From contig JAKZAN010000001.1 of NCBI GenBank assembly GCA_023053545.1, positions 11,118,565 to 11,182,564 on the forward strand: 64,000 nucleotides of DNA, written 5' to 3'. A model generated the notes under the pieces. That model saw nothing but the letters and a program-made list of their open reading frames with translations, was not told the origin of the DNA and ran no database searches. The DNA is from Lepidurus packardi (lineage: Eukaryota; Arthropoda; Branchiopoda; Notostraca; Triopsidae). The position numbers and the translations under genes are program-made. Below, piece after piece: positions 48,237 through 59,239 of the stretch (its first letter is position 1; each line of letters begins with the position of its first letter).

Positions 48237-48430
48237 TGTAGCGTAAATTTGTGATTTACACTAACGGATTTCACACTAAAAAGGAGGAAAACTGGCCTGG
48301 GAAAAAGGTGTACACAGTTTTAACTTAATTTAGATAGGATAGTTTATTTAAAGTGGGGATTTAGCTCGGGGCTTCTACAACAATCAAAACGGTAACTCCG
48401 TCTTTTACACTCGCGCGCTTTTCCTCTCGC

Positions 48431-48492
<62 letters not shown>

Positions 48493-48540
48493 CCTTTCAC
48501 AGGCGTTCTCCTTGCCTCTCGCACGCCATCTGCCGCTACA
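48237..48540 (-). repeat. Gypsy 3' LTR
   Basis: 304 bp. It contains a (CT)28 tract at 48434-48489, against (CT)12 in the partner LTR; that difference of 32 bp accounts for the whole length difference. Confidence 0.95.
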
Positions 48541-48693
48541 CTCGGCCTTTCCTGACCACCACCACTCGTCCTCGAGTGGTTTGTTTGCATGTTTCTTCAT
48601 TAAATAATTTTGCATACACAAGTCATTCAAATAATCACAGGCAATTTAGGAACTGGCAGGTAAATAAAGCGCGTACAAAATCACAAATATTCT

Positions 48694-49322
48694 CTAAAGG
48701 TTGGTAACATAATCAGTCAGCTTATCAGGAGGTCTAACAATACGCCGTGGATAGCGACTTTTCGGAACTTCGTTTTCCATCATGCCTTCCAGGACGGTCA
48801 AAGGCTCTTCTTCTAACTTGTTCGCCGCCTCACCCTCTGAGCTCTCGCAATCTCTGTCATCGGCATCATCTTTCGGGCTTTCGCTGTCGCCGCTGTAATA
48901 ACCTTCTCGGTAAGGTTTTAGTTGGGAAATGTGTGCCGGAAACACACGCCAGCGTTTCTTGGTATGCAAGCCGGAGGGGTCCTCAACGCGATAGGTAACC
49001 TCTGTTAGTTGCCTGGCGATACGAAATGGACCGATGTATTTCGGCATGAGTTTTGAAGATTTCCCCGCGATCCGAATCTGTCGTCGCACCAAAACTAAAT
49101 CGCCAATCTGGTATTTTTGTGGCCTACATCGTCGCTTATCGTAATTTCGTTTTTGTCGTAACTTGCGCCGAACCGATTGTTCCATAGCATGCCGTCTAGT
49201 GTGTTCCACACGATCTATAAAGTCTTCGTACGACTCCGGAGCTTCCACGGGCCAGGGATACTCAACGTCTTCGGGCAAATTTGGCAACCGACCGTACACT
49301 AATTCAAATGGGCTATAACCCT
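48694..49322 (-). pseudogene. Gypsy integrase C-terminal part
   Basis: Carries VYGRLPNLPED, KRNYDKRRCRPQKYQIGDLVLVR, a PKYIGPFRIARQL (GPF/GPY-like) module and a basic end. It is out of frame with the upstream pol by one base at the CCC run 49319-49321 (plus strand), probably an indel or base-call error. Confidence 0.85.
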
Positions 49323-52300
49323 GTTCTCTCCTGGCGTGCCGTGTTAATCGCGAATACTGCTTGCTGGAGTACTAAATCCCACGTGATTTGTGTTCCGTCT
49401 ACATATGCGGCCAACACTTGTTTTAAGGTACGATTCATTCGCTCACACAACCCGTTCGTTTGAGGATGGCATGCTGCAGCCATTGAATGGTTAATCCCCA
49501 ACTGCTCTAAAGCATCTTCAAGTACTTGAGCCGTGAATCCTGTCCCACGGTCGCTGATTAACTTCATTGGAATTGAATGTCGCCAGATAATGTGGTTCGC
49601 CAGGAAGTCTTTTACAACGAGGGCAGACGTATCCGGTACGGCTTCTGCTTCGACCCACCTGGTACAGTAGTCTATGCAGACCAGGAGATGTCGATTACCT
49701 CGTGGGGTTTTCGGAAGTGGTCCCACGTGATCAATTCCCAATATGGCAAATGGTCGTTGTGCCGCTTCGGTAGGTTGGAGGAACCCGAAAGGCATTCCAG
49801 GCGGCTGTTTGTGACGCTGGCAATGGCCACAAGCACCAACAAAAAGCTTGACGTGTTTGCGCTGATGGACCCACCAATACCGTTCTTGTAGCCGAGCTAA
49901 CGTCTTGCTAACTCCGAAGTGCCCTCCGGTGGCGCCCGCGTGACACGCCTCCAATACAGGTCTTCTCATTGCGCGAGGGACTACCAACAGTAACTTCCGT
50001 CCGTGATGTCCGTTTCTTCGATACAGGCCACCGTTGATCACCCGGAAGGTAAGCAATTCAGGGTTAGTAGTATCCTTCTTCACAGGGTCTTCTTCCTTCT
50101 CCAGTTCTTCCAGTTTCTCAATCAGTCTGCTTATTTCAGGATCTGCTCGTTGGGCCAAGATGAAGTCATTGCGCCGGACAGCAGCATCAGCAAGCACGGA
50201 GATGTACAATTCGGGGCGTACATCCGTTTCTTCAGGGATCCCATTGCTGTTGCGAGAAAGAGCGTCGGCTACCACGTTAAGCTTTCCCTTCCTGTGGATG
50301 AAGCGGATTTCGTGTTCCATTAGACTCATGATCCAGCGGCCAAACTTTGCGTTCGTCTCTTGTTTGGTGTGGAGCCATGCGACGGCAGTGTTATCCGTGA
50401 CAACCAGGAATGGGCGTCCATAAATATAATGGCGGAACTTCTCAATCGACCAGACAACCGCCAACATTTCTAACTCGTTGCCGTGATAGTGGCTCTCAGG
50501 ATCGGTCAATCTTCGGCTGATGAACGCCACGGTGTGTTCTGTCGTCCCGTCCTTCTGAATAAGCGCTGCGCCAAGCCCACAATAACTGGCGTCTGTGTGG
50601 ATCTCACAGCTCAGATCGTCTCGAAAATGTTGGAGGATGGGAGAAGATGATAATCTCGTCCGGAGTTCTTCAAAGGCAGTGGACTCTGCTGGTCCCCATG
50701 ACCAACGACGACCCTTTTTAAGGAGTGCATACAACGGACTGGCAAGGTGCGAAAACCCTGCTACGAATCGTCGGTAATAGCCTGTCATCCCCAAGAACTC
50801 CCTAAGGTTTCGAATGTTGGTGGGTACTTTGAACTCGCGAATACCTTGAAGTTTCTCGGGGTTTGGCCGAATTCCATCTTGGTCAACGTGGTGTCCAAGA
50901 AAATGAATCTGCGCCATGGCAAAGTGACATTTCTTCTTCTTGAGGGTCAAACCAGACTCTCGGATGGCGTTTAACACTGCTCGCAGACGTTTTTGGTGCT
51001 CTTCAAAGCTGCGTTCAAGTACCATAATGTCATCCAAATATACGAGGCAGTGCTCCCACTTAAGCCCTGCTAACACGCGATCCATCAAACGTTGAAAGGT
51101 AGCCGGTGCGTTCGACAATCCAAACGGCATCTTTTTGAATTCAAACAGTCCATCTGGAGTGCTAAAGGCTGTCTTTTCACGGCAAGACGATTCAATTGGC
51201 ACCTGCCAATATCCACTGGCTAAATCTAAGGAGGTGAAAAACGTTGTTCTTCCAAGACGATCCAGCACGTCTTCGGTACGGGGAAGCGGATATACGTCGC
51301 GTTTAGTGATGGAATTGAGTCGACGGTAGTCAACACAGAAGCGTATTTCGCCCGTCTTCTTCCGGACCAGTACTACCGGGGACGCCCAAGGACTAGCAGA
51401 TGGGATGATGACGTCGTTGGCCAGCATTTCTTCTACTTGCTCGGTGATAATTCGGCGCTCACCAGGGGATACTCGTCGTGGTGGTTGGTAAATAGGTTTA
51501 CTGTCCCCAACATCAATGGTATGGGAGACTAATGTTGTACCCGTAATAGGCTTATTGGGACCATCGAAGCAGTCTTGATACTCTCCCAGTAGAGTACTCA
51601 ACTCTTCACGCTCAGAATTGGACAAATCTTCCCCCATACTCCATTCTGTAGTGGACGCTTGATGCTCAGGTGTCGCTTTAGAAAGGGAACAACATAACCG
51701 GCTTCCGTTTGTCCCCAAAGGGTCACTTACGGCGTCTACGTATTGGGCGTTGACCAAACGCTGTTTTGGAGTAAGGCGAAGCGTACGTTGACCAATGTTA
51801 ATTATGGGGATCATCACGCTGTTTTCGTGAACACTTAGCAATGACGCTGGACTAATCCATTCTTTACCAGGCTTTCCACACAACGTCGTCGGGGTACTGA
51901 TAGTATCTGGTGCTGTTCCTGGTACCTTTGCTTCGACAAACACGAGTGTACCGGGGGCAATGTTGACAACCTCCGCGACGGTTAGTGTGCCATTGGTGTT
52001 GGGTTCTTCTCGGTCGGTTATGTCGATCTCGCTCATCTGCCGTGCCACAGTTTCCCAATCGTCCGACTCCCTTCTCCTGACATCCACTGCTCCACCAGGC
52101 CGCAGTGACGTCATCTCTGGACGGTGCTCGTCATCACCAGTCAGTTTGGCCTCTGCTTGGCCATCCCCCACCGTGACCTTCATCCCACCGTTACCATCGG
52201 GACACAGAGAAACTTTGCTTTTGGCGATCCAGTCCATACCCAAAATTAACTGAAAAGGAGACGACTCCACCACCGGTACGCTGTCCAATTGTACTTCTGT

Positions 52301-52603
52301 GTTTTGAAATGTAACCCTAAGTTGCACCATCCCCAAGGGACGCACCAAACTTCCATCGACGCTACGTAGGTCTACTCCATTGGTCGGTATCATGTCGTTT
52401 GCCAGAGATTTCGCCGCGTCCGCTCGAATGACGCTGACACACGCTCCAGTATCTACGAGTGCGTCATATCCACCAATAGGATGAACAGTCACCTGGACCA
52501 AGGGTAACTGTCCTTTCGTCGTCGTCAAGCATACTATTGGGTGTGCCGGACCTGGTCCCGTGGACCGGCTTTCCCGTTTCCCGAAGCAGTACGTTGCGGG
52601 CAT
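49313..52603 (-). CDS. Gypsy Pol (PR-RT-RNH-IN)
   Basis: A continuous 1096-residue frame. Protease has LVDTGACVSVI. RT has VRKKTGEIRFCVDYRRLN, FTSLDLASGYWQVP, FGLSNAPATFQRLMD and LVYLDDIMV. RNase H has HTDASYCGLGAAL and VTDNTAVAWL. Integrase has HAGATGGHFGVSKTL, CGHCQRHK, GIDHVGPLP and ISDRGTGF, then NRTLKQVL. The order PR-RT-RNH-IN is gypsy (Metaviridae), not copia. The start shown overlaps gag in another frame, so pol is expected as a frameshifted Gag-Pol product. All catalytic residues checked are present; the IN tail is shifted at about 49320. Confidence 0.92.
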   Translation of the reverse strand: MPATYCFGKRESRSTGPGPAHPIVCLTTTKGQLPLVQVTVHPIGGYDALVDTGACVSVIRADAAKSLANDMIPTNGVDLRSVDGSLVRPLGMVQLRVTFQNTEVQLDSVPVVESSPFQLILGMDWIAKSKVSLCPDGNGGMKVTVGDGQAEAKLTGDDEHRPEMTSLRPGGAVDVRRRESDDWETVARQMSEIDITDREEPNTNGTLTVAEVVNIAPGTLVFVEAKVPGTAPDTISTPTTLCGKPGKEWISPASLLSVHENSVMIPIINIGQRTLRLTPKQRLVNAQYVDAVSDPLGTNGSRLCCSLSKATPEHQASTTEWSMGEDLSNSEREELSTLLGEYQDCFDGPNKPITGTTLVSHTIDVGDSKPIYQPPRRVSPGERRIITEQVEEMLANDVIIPSASPWASPVVLVRKKTGEIRFCVDYRRLNSITKRDVYPLPRTEDVLDRLGRTTFFTSLDLASGYWQVPIESSCREKTAFSTPDGLFEFKKMPFGLSNAPATFQRLMDRVLAGLKWEHCLVYLDDIMVLERSFEEHQKRLRAVLNAIRESGLTLKKKKCHFAMAQIHFLGHHVDQDGIRPNPEKLQGIREFKVPTNIRNLREFLGMTGYYRRFVAGFSHLASPLYALLKKGRRWSWGPAESTAFEELRTRLSSSPILQHFRDDLSCEIHTDASYCGLGAALIQKDGTTEHTVAFISRRLTDPESHYHGNELEMLAVVWSIEKFRHYIYGRPFLVVTDNTAVAWLHTKQETNAKFGRWIMSLMEHEIRFIHRKGKLNVVADALSRNSNGIPEETDVRPELYISVLADAAVRRNDFILAQRADPEISRLIEKLEELEKEEDPVKKDTTNPELLTFRVINGGLYRRNGHHGRKLLLVVPRAMRRPVLEACHAGATGGHFGVSKTLARLQERYWWVHQRKHVKLFVGACGHCQRHKQPPGMPFGFLQPTEAAQRPFAILGIDHVGPLPKTPRGNRHLLVCIDYCTRWVEAEAVPDTSALVVKDFLANHIIWRHSIPMKLISDRGTGFTAQVLEDALEQLGINHSMAAACHPQTNGLCERMNRTLKQVLAAYVDGTQITWDLVLQQAVFAINTARQERTGL

Positions 52604-53709
52604 TCGCGCGACATGTGTCCTTGTCCACCGCAGTTATAGCATCCAGGACGTCGCTCACGGGGCTCTGCGAGAGTGTGAGGCACAAAATTGGCGGGTGGTG
52701 TTTGGACATTTCTTCGGACATCGACGTCGGACATTCGGACAGGGACTCCGGGGCTGCGATCAATTCGGTTTTCCATGCTCGTGAGGCGGTTCAACATCTT
52801 CTCCAAAACTTCATCGATGGTCCTTGCTGACTGGGGAGGGTGTAAGGGTGGTGTTCCAGAGACCCTGTGTGTCGAATGGATGGGCGGTGCAGTGTTTGGG
52901 TACACCGGTGTAATAGATGTTATTGCGGCGACCGGCGAAGCGATTGCTGCGCTGCCCATTCCTTGTTCCACGTTATTAACCTACGCAGTGAAGGCGTCCA
53001 CGGTAGCTGGCGCACCCGCCATGACCGCTGCTGCTATTTCTGACCGGAATAGCCCCCAGGCCAATCGCTTGACCTGCTCGATTTCCGGAAGAACTACCGG
53101 GCATAATCGACAAAGGCGGAGTTTGTCGTAAATGTACACAGTGGTCGGCTCTCCAGGAAGCTGTCGTCTAGCCCCCACCATACGCCCCCATTCCTCCAAC
53201 GTCAACGTCCATCCAAACGCGCCTACGAGAGCCGTTCTCCACGAGTCCCAATCCTGGTTGTCCATTCCTTTGGCTGCATGCCAAAGGTAGGCTGTGTCCG
53301 CGATCTTGGATAAGGCGGCTCGTAGACGATCCTCTGCAGTCCATCCTTCTACTGTTCCTACACGGGCAATCGTGTCCAACCACGAATGTACGTTTTCCAT
53401 GGGACCCCCGGTAAAATGGGGAATCGCAGCTAGGCTCGCTTGTGAAAGAGCTCTTGGTGGATTAGCTTGACATGGAACAGCTTGGTTACCCAGTTGACCA
53501 AGAAACGCCTCTCGTTGAGCCTGAAGTTCTTCGCGAAAAGCTAATCTCTCCCGCTCCATGACGCCGGCTTGGCGTTGCACCACAACTTCCAACAAGCGTT
53601 CGACGTCGTTAACATCCATCTTCGGTTCTTGATAGTAGTCCCGGCCGCTACGCGTTGGCATCCAGGGATAAAAACAAAAAGGGAATTCGAAAACAGAATC
53701 GGACAACAA
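52534..53709 (-). CDS. Gypsy Gag, with an in-frame UAG
   Basis: The frame from about 53709 carries MDVNDVERLLEVVVQRQAG, FTGGPMENVHSWLDTIARVG, YLWHAAKGMDNQDWDSW and RQLPGEPTTVYIYDKLRLC (capsid-like). It stops at TAG (52981-52983) and continues in the same frame to a CCHC knuckle (CYNCGGQGHMSREC) near 52610-52650. Likely start ATGs are at 53709 or the internal MPTRSG. The UAG separates capsid from nucleocapsid. Confidence 0.82.
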
Positions 53710-53989
53710 TCAACTTTTGGAGAAATAAGTTTCAATGAACTTGCAGGATCGTCAACACTGAATTGTTCTTTGGACATACAACACACAACGCAATAATGAA
53801 AAATTAAGAGCCACCGGACTACGCAACAGTGGAATTTGATTAGCTCGAATTAGGCAACAATGAAATTTTGGAGAAATCTTATAAAAGTTTTGGAATTTTA
53901 ACAATTTTGAGGTGTTAACCAACTTAACTTTTAGCAAAACTACCCTTTACAATCACGAATTACGCAACTGGGCGCCACTGACACGTTCG

Positions 53990-54007
53990 ATCCCACTCCT
54001 GACACCA
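53990..54007 (-). promoter_or_regulatory. Gypsy primer-binding site, tRNA-Leu
   Basis: On the minus strand TGGTGTCAGGAGTGGGAT lies two bases after the 5' LTR. It complements the 3' end of a tRNA with acceptor GTCAGGA, as in tRNA-Leu. Confidence 0.75.
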
Positions 54008-54009
54008 AA

Positions 54010-54281
54010 TGTAGCGTAAATTTGTGATTTACACTAACGGATTTCACACTAAAAAGGAGGAAAACTGGCCTGGGAAAAAGGTGTACACAGTTTTAACTTA
54101 ATTTAGATAGGATAGTTTATTTAAAGTGGGGATTTAGCTCGGGGCTTCTACAACAATCAAAACGGTAACTCCGTCTTTTACACTCGCGCGCTTTTCCTCT
54201 CGCTCACTCTCTCTCTCTCTCTCTCTCTCTTCGCCTTTCACAGGCGTTCTCCTTGCCTCTCGCACGCCATCTGCCGCTACA
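54010..54281 (-). repeat. Gypsy 5' LTR
   Basis: 272 bp, TG...CA, with (CT)12 at 54207-54230. Followed on the plus strand by the second GTAT. Confidence 0.95.
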
Positions 54282-54352
54282 GTATGATCATTGAATACTG
54301 GGAAACCCACCCCCCACGCTAGCCCCGCCCGATGCTTTGTTATTATTTCTGA

Positions 54353-54770
54353 AAACGAGTTGTAGTTTGTATTCAAATGTATTATTATTAAACGTGAGCA
54401 ATCCTGTTTTTTCCAATCAATGTTTTTTTCCTGGTTGTTACGATCTTTAACGGTTTATAAGCATGTACCTGTAATTCTATTTGAATAAACATTTAAAAAA
54501 ATATTTCGCAGGGAACGCATTATCGTGTTTTACACTGATTTAAATGGGAAAATTAGTTTCGCTTAACGAGTGTTTAAACGAATTGTAGTTTATAATCAAA
54601 TTGTAGAGGTAGTTGTACGAGTTGTAGTAGTTTGTAACACAAAACGAGTTGTAGTTTGTATTCAAATGTATTATTATTAAACGTGAGCAATCCTGAAAAC
54701 GAGTTTTTAAAGTTGTAGTTTTGTTCAAATTCAAACGAGTTGTAGTTTGTATTCAAATTTATTATTAATT
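54353..54770. repeat. Dispersed direct repeats in the 5' flank of element A
   Basis: A segment starting AACGAGTTGTAGTTTGTATT and running through CGTGAGCAATCCTG occurs at about 54355-54408 and 54645-54697, with a partial third copy near 54735-54765. No coding. Confidence 0.75.
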
Positions 54771-54891
54771 ATGATTAAGTTGTTAAAGTTTTCATCTTCA
54801 CTTGGACAAGGACAGTTTAGGACATACAATAGTTGGCATGCAAATAGTAGTTTACCACATTGTCATAAATAAATCTAAAATAAATCCAAAA

Positions 54892-56640
54892 TTATTTATC
54901 TTCATTTCCGATAGGGTCGTATACGTAAGAACATTGCTTCAACAATTCGGCAGCACCCAACTGTCCGTCACTGTACTTTACAAACAGCTGCTCCAACTTC
55001 GCATGTACCTTCTTATGGTGCTTCTTCTGAACCCTCGATAGGCGGTCTTCTGTAATCAGCTGCACGCTAATTTTGACGATCTCTGCCTCCCTTTTCAGTA
55101 GCTCGAGGAGCATGTAAAGGTTGAGACCCTTCTTTTGTGCTTTCCGATTAAGCCTAGCGTGCCAAGATTCGAGGTCGTTGTTTGTCCTGATGGCACGGCC
55201 GAACGCCGACCAGGACTGCGGTGGCCAGATCGTGGAATCGACCCAGGTACGTTTTACATACTGACAAACTTGACCAACAAGCGAATTCTCATTTTGTCTT
55301 GTTAGACTACCCAGGGCGGGAGGGATGTGCTCTGCCGGCAAGAACTGGAGGGCTAGTATCATCCTAAATGATAGGAGTATAATATATAGTGAAGATTTCG
55401 ACATAACGACATTACCGGCAAAAGCTGCGAATCGTTTCTTCATTCCTGTACTGTCGTTGGAGTCCTACTTCCTGGATCTTTCGATATACCGCTTGGCTCC
55501 AGTGGAACGAGCAGCCGCGCAGAGTCACGTGTGGCATAGCGAACTTCGCTGCTTGCCAAATGGCTGCTTCGAAATCCATAATATGTTTGAAACACGTGGC
55601 AAGTGCTGACAGCGGCTGACTATGGCTAGTAAGACATCTTTGTAATCCTGCACCGTTTTGCCAGACATCAGGCTGAAGACCATTGGCACCTGAAATACTA
55701 ATTAGTATTTTTTTTTCTTGATTAAATAGTCAGCCAAATACCTGTTTGATTTTTCCTCCGTGCTTTATGAATGCGTGGATGGAAAATAGTTGAGTAAATG
55801 GAGGCCTTACGACGTAAAAAGTAGCGTCGCAAAACCACTGGACAGCATTCGCCAAAAGGGTAAGCATGCTGTCAGTTGCAAAAATTAAATGTCTACGCGT
55901 TTGTACTCCGTTGTCCGCGTTAAATGAATCCCACTGTAGAAATTCTGGTGGGACATGAGCCATGTTGAGCTCGAAGTCCAAGGACATCGGGTGTCTTCGT
56001 CGCTGCTTTTCTCGTGCCCTGTTGGCCACGCGGACGAGAGTAGGAAAAGTTGGCAAGGCCTCGGGCACAGCGTTCCCTCCTGTATGGGCAATCAACACAT
56101 CTTCTACGATGTTTTGTGCAGAGCGGAATGGGTCTGTTTGAATGTTCCTTTACTATTAAAACTTTTTTGCAAAATCCACGTAATCCAAATACCTTTCATG
56201 GCAGCATCCTTCATGTCTCGCTTCATTTCTACAGCCTTGTCTCTCCCAGCAGCTTAACTGTTACAAATGTGCTTGCGCACCAAAACGAAGCTCGATCCCG
56301 TTTGCTTCACGAAGCCAGGGCACTTAAGAACTGTCCTATGTACGGAACAGATCCAGTCCACTGTACCATTCTTCTGCACCCGGTGTCGGACGTATTTCCA
56401 CCCGCAAGAATCTGCCAGTGCTGGTTTTCCTCGTTCCGTGCCGCGTTCAATTACTTTGTATGTAATCTCGTTATGGACAGCATCAGTGCGAACAGGTTCG
56501 GTAATCAGTGAATCTTCCTCGATCCGTTGCGGAACTGTAAAAGGGATTTCCGGATTGGTGATATTAATAGCCTCAGTATCGCCAGGGTTGTCGAAATCAA
56601 TAAGAAACCCATTAACTTTTTGCCGGGTTGTGTGGTTCAT
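54892..56640 (-). pseudogene. MULE transposase with FLYWCH finger, damaged
   Basis: Minus-strand exons are 56193-56640, 55742-56103, 55416-55689 and 54892-55363, with GT/AG introns and matching phases. Exon 1 holds a FLYWCH-like finger (W at VDWIC, then CPGF, ending KHIC). Exons 2-3 hold MULE core blocks: FATDSMLTLLANAVQWFCDATF, VPMVFSLMSGKT, IMDFEAAIWQA and CSFHWSQAVYRKIQEVGLQ. Exon 4 has NNDLESWHARLNRKAQKK. An in-frame TAA lies at 56254-56256 and a one-base frame change near 55600-55630. MULE elements often donate such genes, so this is a transposon relic or a host copy. No terminal inverted repeats were found. Confidence 0.78.
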
Positions 56641-57164
56641 TGTTTTGCCAATCGGAAGTGAAATATGTTCGATTTTATCGGAATTTAGTTTGGGGGTATT
56701 GAGATTGTTTTGGATAAAGACAATAGCATTTCTAAGATAAGCAAAGTATCATGTATTTACTGAGGGCTAACAACATCAACGTACAGATAAAGGAATTCTT
56801 CGGAGAATAATACAATTCTGAAAGTGTTAGCAATTAAAGTAGTGTTAATATTACAAAATGGTAGTGATGGTTGTAAGTTTATTTGTAACGGAAGAACCTA
56901 ACCTATTCTTAGAACTACTGTAGATTACTTTGGAATTCCTTTGCATTAGGTGGAAAATTTAGGCTTAGGCATTCTTTTAATGTTTTAAATTTTATTTTCT
57001 TTACTGAAATAAAAAAACATTTCGCTAACCAACGTTCTTTCCTGGAGATACGTAATCAGATTAGCAAGCTTGGGTCCTGGGAGGTTCCAGTTCACGGGGA
57101 AATCTCGTTACTTGCTGAGAAATGGCTTTGAACAGCTATATTGGCAGTTATAATGTCGTTCTAG
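56641..57164. other. Non-coding stretch between MULE relic and helical-repeat gene
   Basis: AT-rich, with no ORF or motif that I can support. It may be intron of the next gene. Confidence 0.4.
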
Positions 57165-58722
57165 GTTTTAAGAAAGTTTGGGAGAAGAACTGATCTTACC
57201 AAGGTAAGTTTTAACTTCTCTGTTAAGATTTACCAGCCTTCTTTAAGTAATACCCTTTGGCCTTGCGAATTCCTTCCTATTTGTATTTCTCCTGCGACAT
57301 TTCTTCTCTGACAAAATCGGGAGGAGCTTTCGGGAGAAGCCAGGCTCTCCTTAATTGATGTTTGGATCCAGGATAGTACCAATTATTTACACGAGCCAAA
57401 CGACGCTTAGCTCATTACTCTTTTGCGTCAATTTAAAGTAATGCTTATTATTAAAAACTAAACCCAAAATATTAACAATTCTTTTGCTTTTTATTACAGA
57501 TTTTGCGCCATTCCAATCTCGAAGAAGTTCTTGCCAAAGACCCGTATACAAGCGTTACTTTCATGAACAATTTATGCGAACTTCTCAGTTTACCACCAAA
57601 CCAAGCCTCAGTCATGGTTGGAAGCTTAGAACTCCTTCGCTCACTCTTTGATCAATCTACAGGAGTAGCAAGTTACAGTTCCATGTTTTTCCTTCCGTTG
57701 CTGGACTTACTGAAGTCCAAAAAGCTGAACAAAGAGCAGACCAAATTGGTCCTGGAAGTGATTGTCAACCTCAGTGCAGTCTTATCCATAACCGGCATCT
57801 TCGAGCCTTGGATGCCCAAGCTGATTAACTTCATCTTATCCGAATTGGTCCCAACCGAAAGTCGTTCGGAAGAAAATCCGTTTCTTGATCCTGTTTTTCA
57901 ACATCTCTCCTTAAATATCTTAGCCAATTTGTCACTGGAGAAGTCCAAGCAAGCATTAGAACTGATTTCGTGCTCTCCATCTTTTAAAGCCTTCACAAGT
58001 AAGCATTTTCAAAGGTTTTTTCAGCGATTTTCTAAGGTTTTTTACTCTTTTTTTGTAGAGTTTTGCTATCTTTCCGAGGTCGGGCAGGCATCCGGGCTGT
58101 CACTCAGAACCTTGCTAATAGTAACTTGGTCCAAAAGCTCCGTCTCGGCTGCAAGACAAACAATGTCCGAGCCAAAGCAATGTTGAATTTATTTAATAAT
58201 TTTTTAAAATCATTTTTTGGTTTGTTCCTTTTAGTGTTGTCAGAAAAGGATCCCGAATCTGCCTTAGATGTTGATCCTGAGCTTTGGCACAACTGGTGCC
58301 TGCAAATCCTTCTCGTTTCTGATAAACCCCTTCCAGCTTCTTCGAAAACCATGTCGGATTTTACGCTGATGACGATAGACTTATTGTTGCTCTACGCAAC
58401 GCTTTCCACGTTGAACGTGGATTACACGCCGGGCTATACGGAGATTATTGGAAAAACTCAGGTTAATCAACCCCTGGCCAGTGTCCTGGCGATTGGGGAA
58501 GCTCAATGGATGAAGAAGGCCTTGCAATTGATCCGCTTGACCGGTTTTGGCGAAGCCAAGTAAATTTTAAACAGCCATTATTCAAAAAATTGAATAAATA
58601 GTTAAATTGAGTAAATTTAGCTCAATTTTCGTTATTATTTACCGTTCTTTTTCGTGTTGGACAGTTTGGATGCCATTAGTAAGATGCTCGGCAGCAAAAC
58701 AGCGAAAGATCAGATTAAATAA
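57165..58722 (+). CDS. 3' exons of a helical-repeat (ARM/HEAT-like) protein
   Basis: Exons are a tentative 39-bp one (57165-57203), then 57500-57998, 58061-58559 and 58665-58722. All are GT/AG and in phase, ending TAA. They encode about 365 residues of leucine-rich paired helices, for example VMVGSLELLRSLFDQ, LVLEVIVNLSAVLS, LSLNILANLSLEKSKQALEL and IRAVTQNLANSNLVQKL. That pattern fits an armadillo/HEAT fold, as in scaffold proteins. I cannot name the family. The 5' exons are not in view and may lie left of the transposon nest or in this gap. The final exon was found only by using a GT within GCCAAG|taaat near 58560. Confidence 0.7.
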
Positions 58723-59089
58723 TCAATAATCGAACTTTCCAAACCATTCACTTAAAACCCAACCGCTTCTTGGCAACAGGCGACTATCATATTCAGTGCT
58801 AATGTTCTTTATTTCAGTGTTCTTTTTTTTCAGTGTTCAATGTTCTTTGTTCTTTTATTCAGTGCTAAAGCTCAAATTTGGAGTGGATTTTGTATAGATT
58901 GACACCTCAGTGGAAAATTATCCATCACTGAAGACAATCAAACAAACTAAATATAAAATAGCAAATACATAAAGTTAAGTAATTACAGTTTAAGCATAGA
59001 AAATTGTGAAGCTTTCTAGAAATTATACAATTTAAAAACAAGATTAAGTCCTGTGGCAGTAATGTAGCTAATATCAATGGATCAATAGT
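58723..59089. other. 3' flank, AT-rich
   Basis: Holds the presumed 3'UTR of the helical-repeat gene and short repeats of TTCAGTGTTC/TTCTTT. No gene. Confidence 0.4.
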
Positions 59090-59239
59090 GTAGCGGTTCG
59101 CGAGTCGAACCGCTAGCGAACCTCCGAGCAAGTAGAGAGAGAGTTGGGAGGGGGGGGGGGGTCGTAGAGCGGGCTCGGGAGAAGACGGACGCGAGGGGTG
59201 GAGGCGTGGTGCGTACCAGAATTGAACCCCACGCGACAT
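59090..59239 (+). repeat. Possible short LTR preceding a tRNA-Leu primer-binding site
   Basis: A GC-rich segment starting TGTAGCGG and ending GCGACA directly precedes a PBS. It includes a perfect hairpin with 9-bp arms AGCGGTTCG/CGAACCGCT (59092-59114) and a G12 run near 59147. TG...CA ends fit an LTR of about 150 bp. No partner LTR is visible. Confidence 0.45.

Larger units (their letters stand above)
48237..54281 (-). mobile_element. Gypsy-type LTR retrotransposon
   Basis: LTRs at 48237-48540 (304 bp) and 54010-54281 (272 bp) have TG...CA ends and a 4-bp duplication GTAT (48233-48236 and 54282-54285). They appear identical except for (CT)n length. Gag and pol read on the minus strand, and the primer-binding site is tRNA-Leu type. 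Coding lesions are one in-frame TAG and one frameshift. It is inserted in the 5' region of element A. Confidence 0.95.
23440..54350 (-). mobile_element. Element A: I-like non-LTR retrotransposon, split by three insertions
   Basis: Minus-strand pieces read, 5' to 3': ORF1 N-part (47737-48232), ORF1 zinc-knuckle part (34264-34836), APE endonuclease (33084-33983), RT start (31816-32870), RT end (24264-25150), RNase H and C-terminal zinc motif (23506-24264), then an AT-rich ATAAGATC/TAA tail to about 23440. The order ORF1, EN, RT, RNase H is typical of the I clade. Gypsy, element B and BEL interrupt it. The RT reading joins across the BEL insertion once one copy of the CCATA duplication is removed, and ORF1 joins across element B in the same way. 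Several stops and frameshifts show it is dead. The 5' end beyond 54281 is not defined. Confidence 0.8.

Noticed and set aside
47799-48254. Plus-strand 151-residue ORF with FSSDNSPQ repeats
   Set aside because: Antisense to ORF1 of element A, with the repeat created by a 93-bp tandem duplication.
48361-48630. ORFs with RERERE repeats around the LTR
   Set aside because: Translation of the CT microsatellite in the gypsy LTR; the same occurs at 54134-54376.
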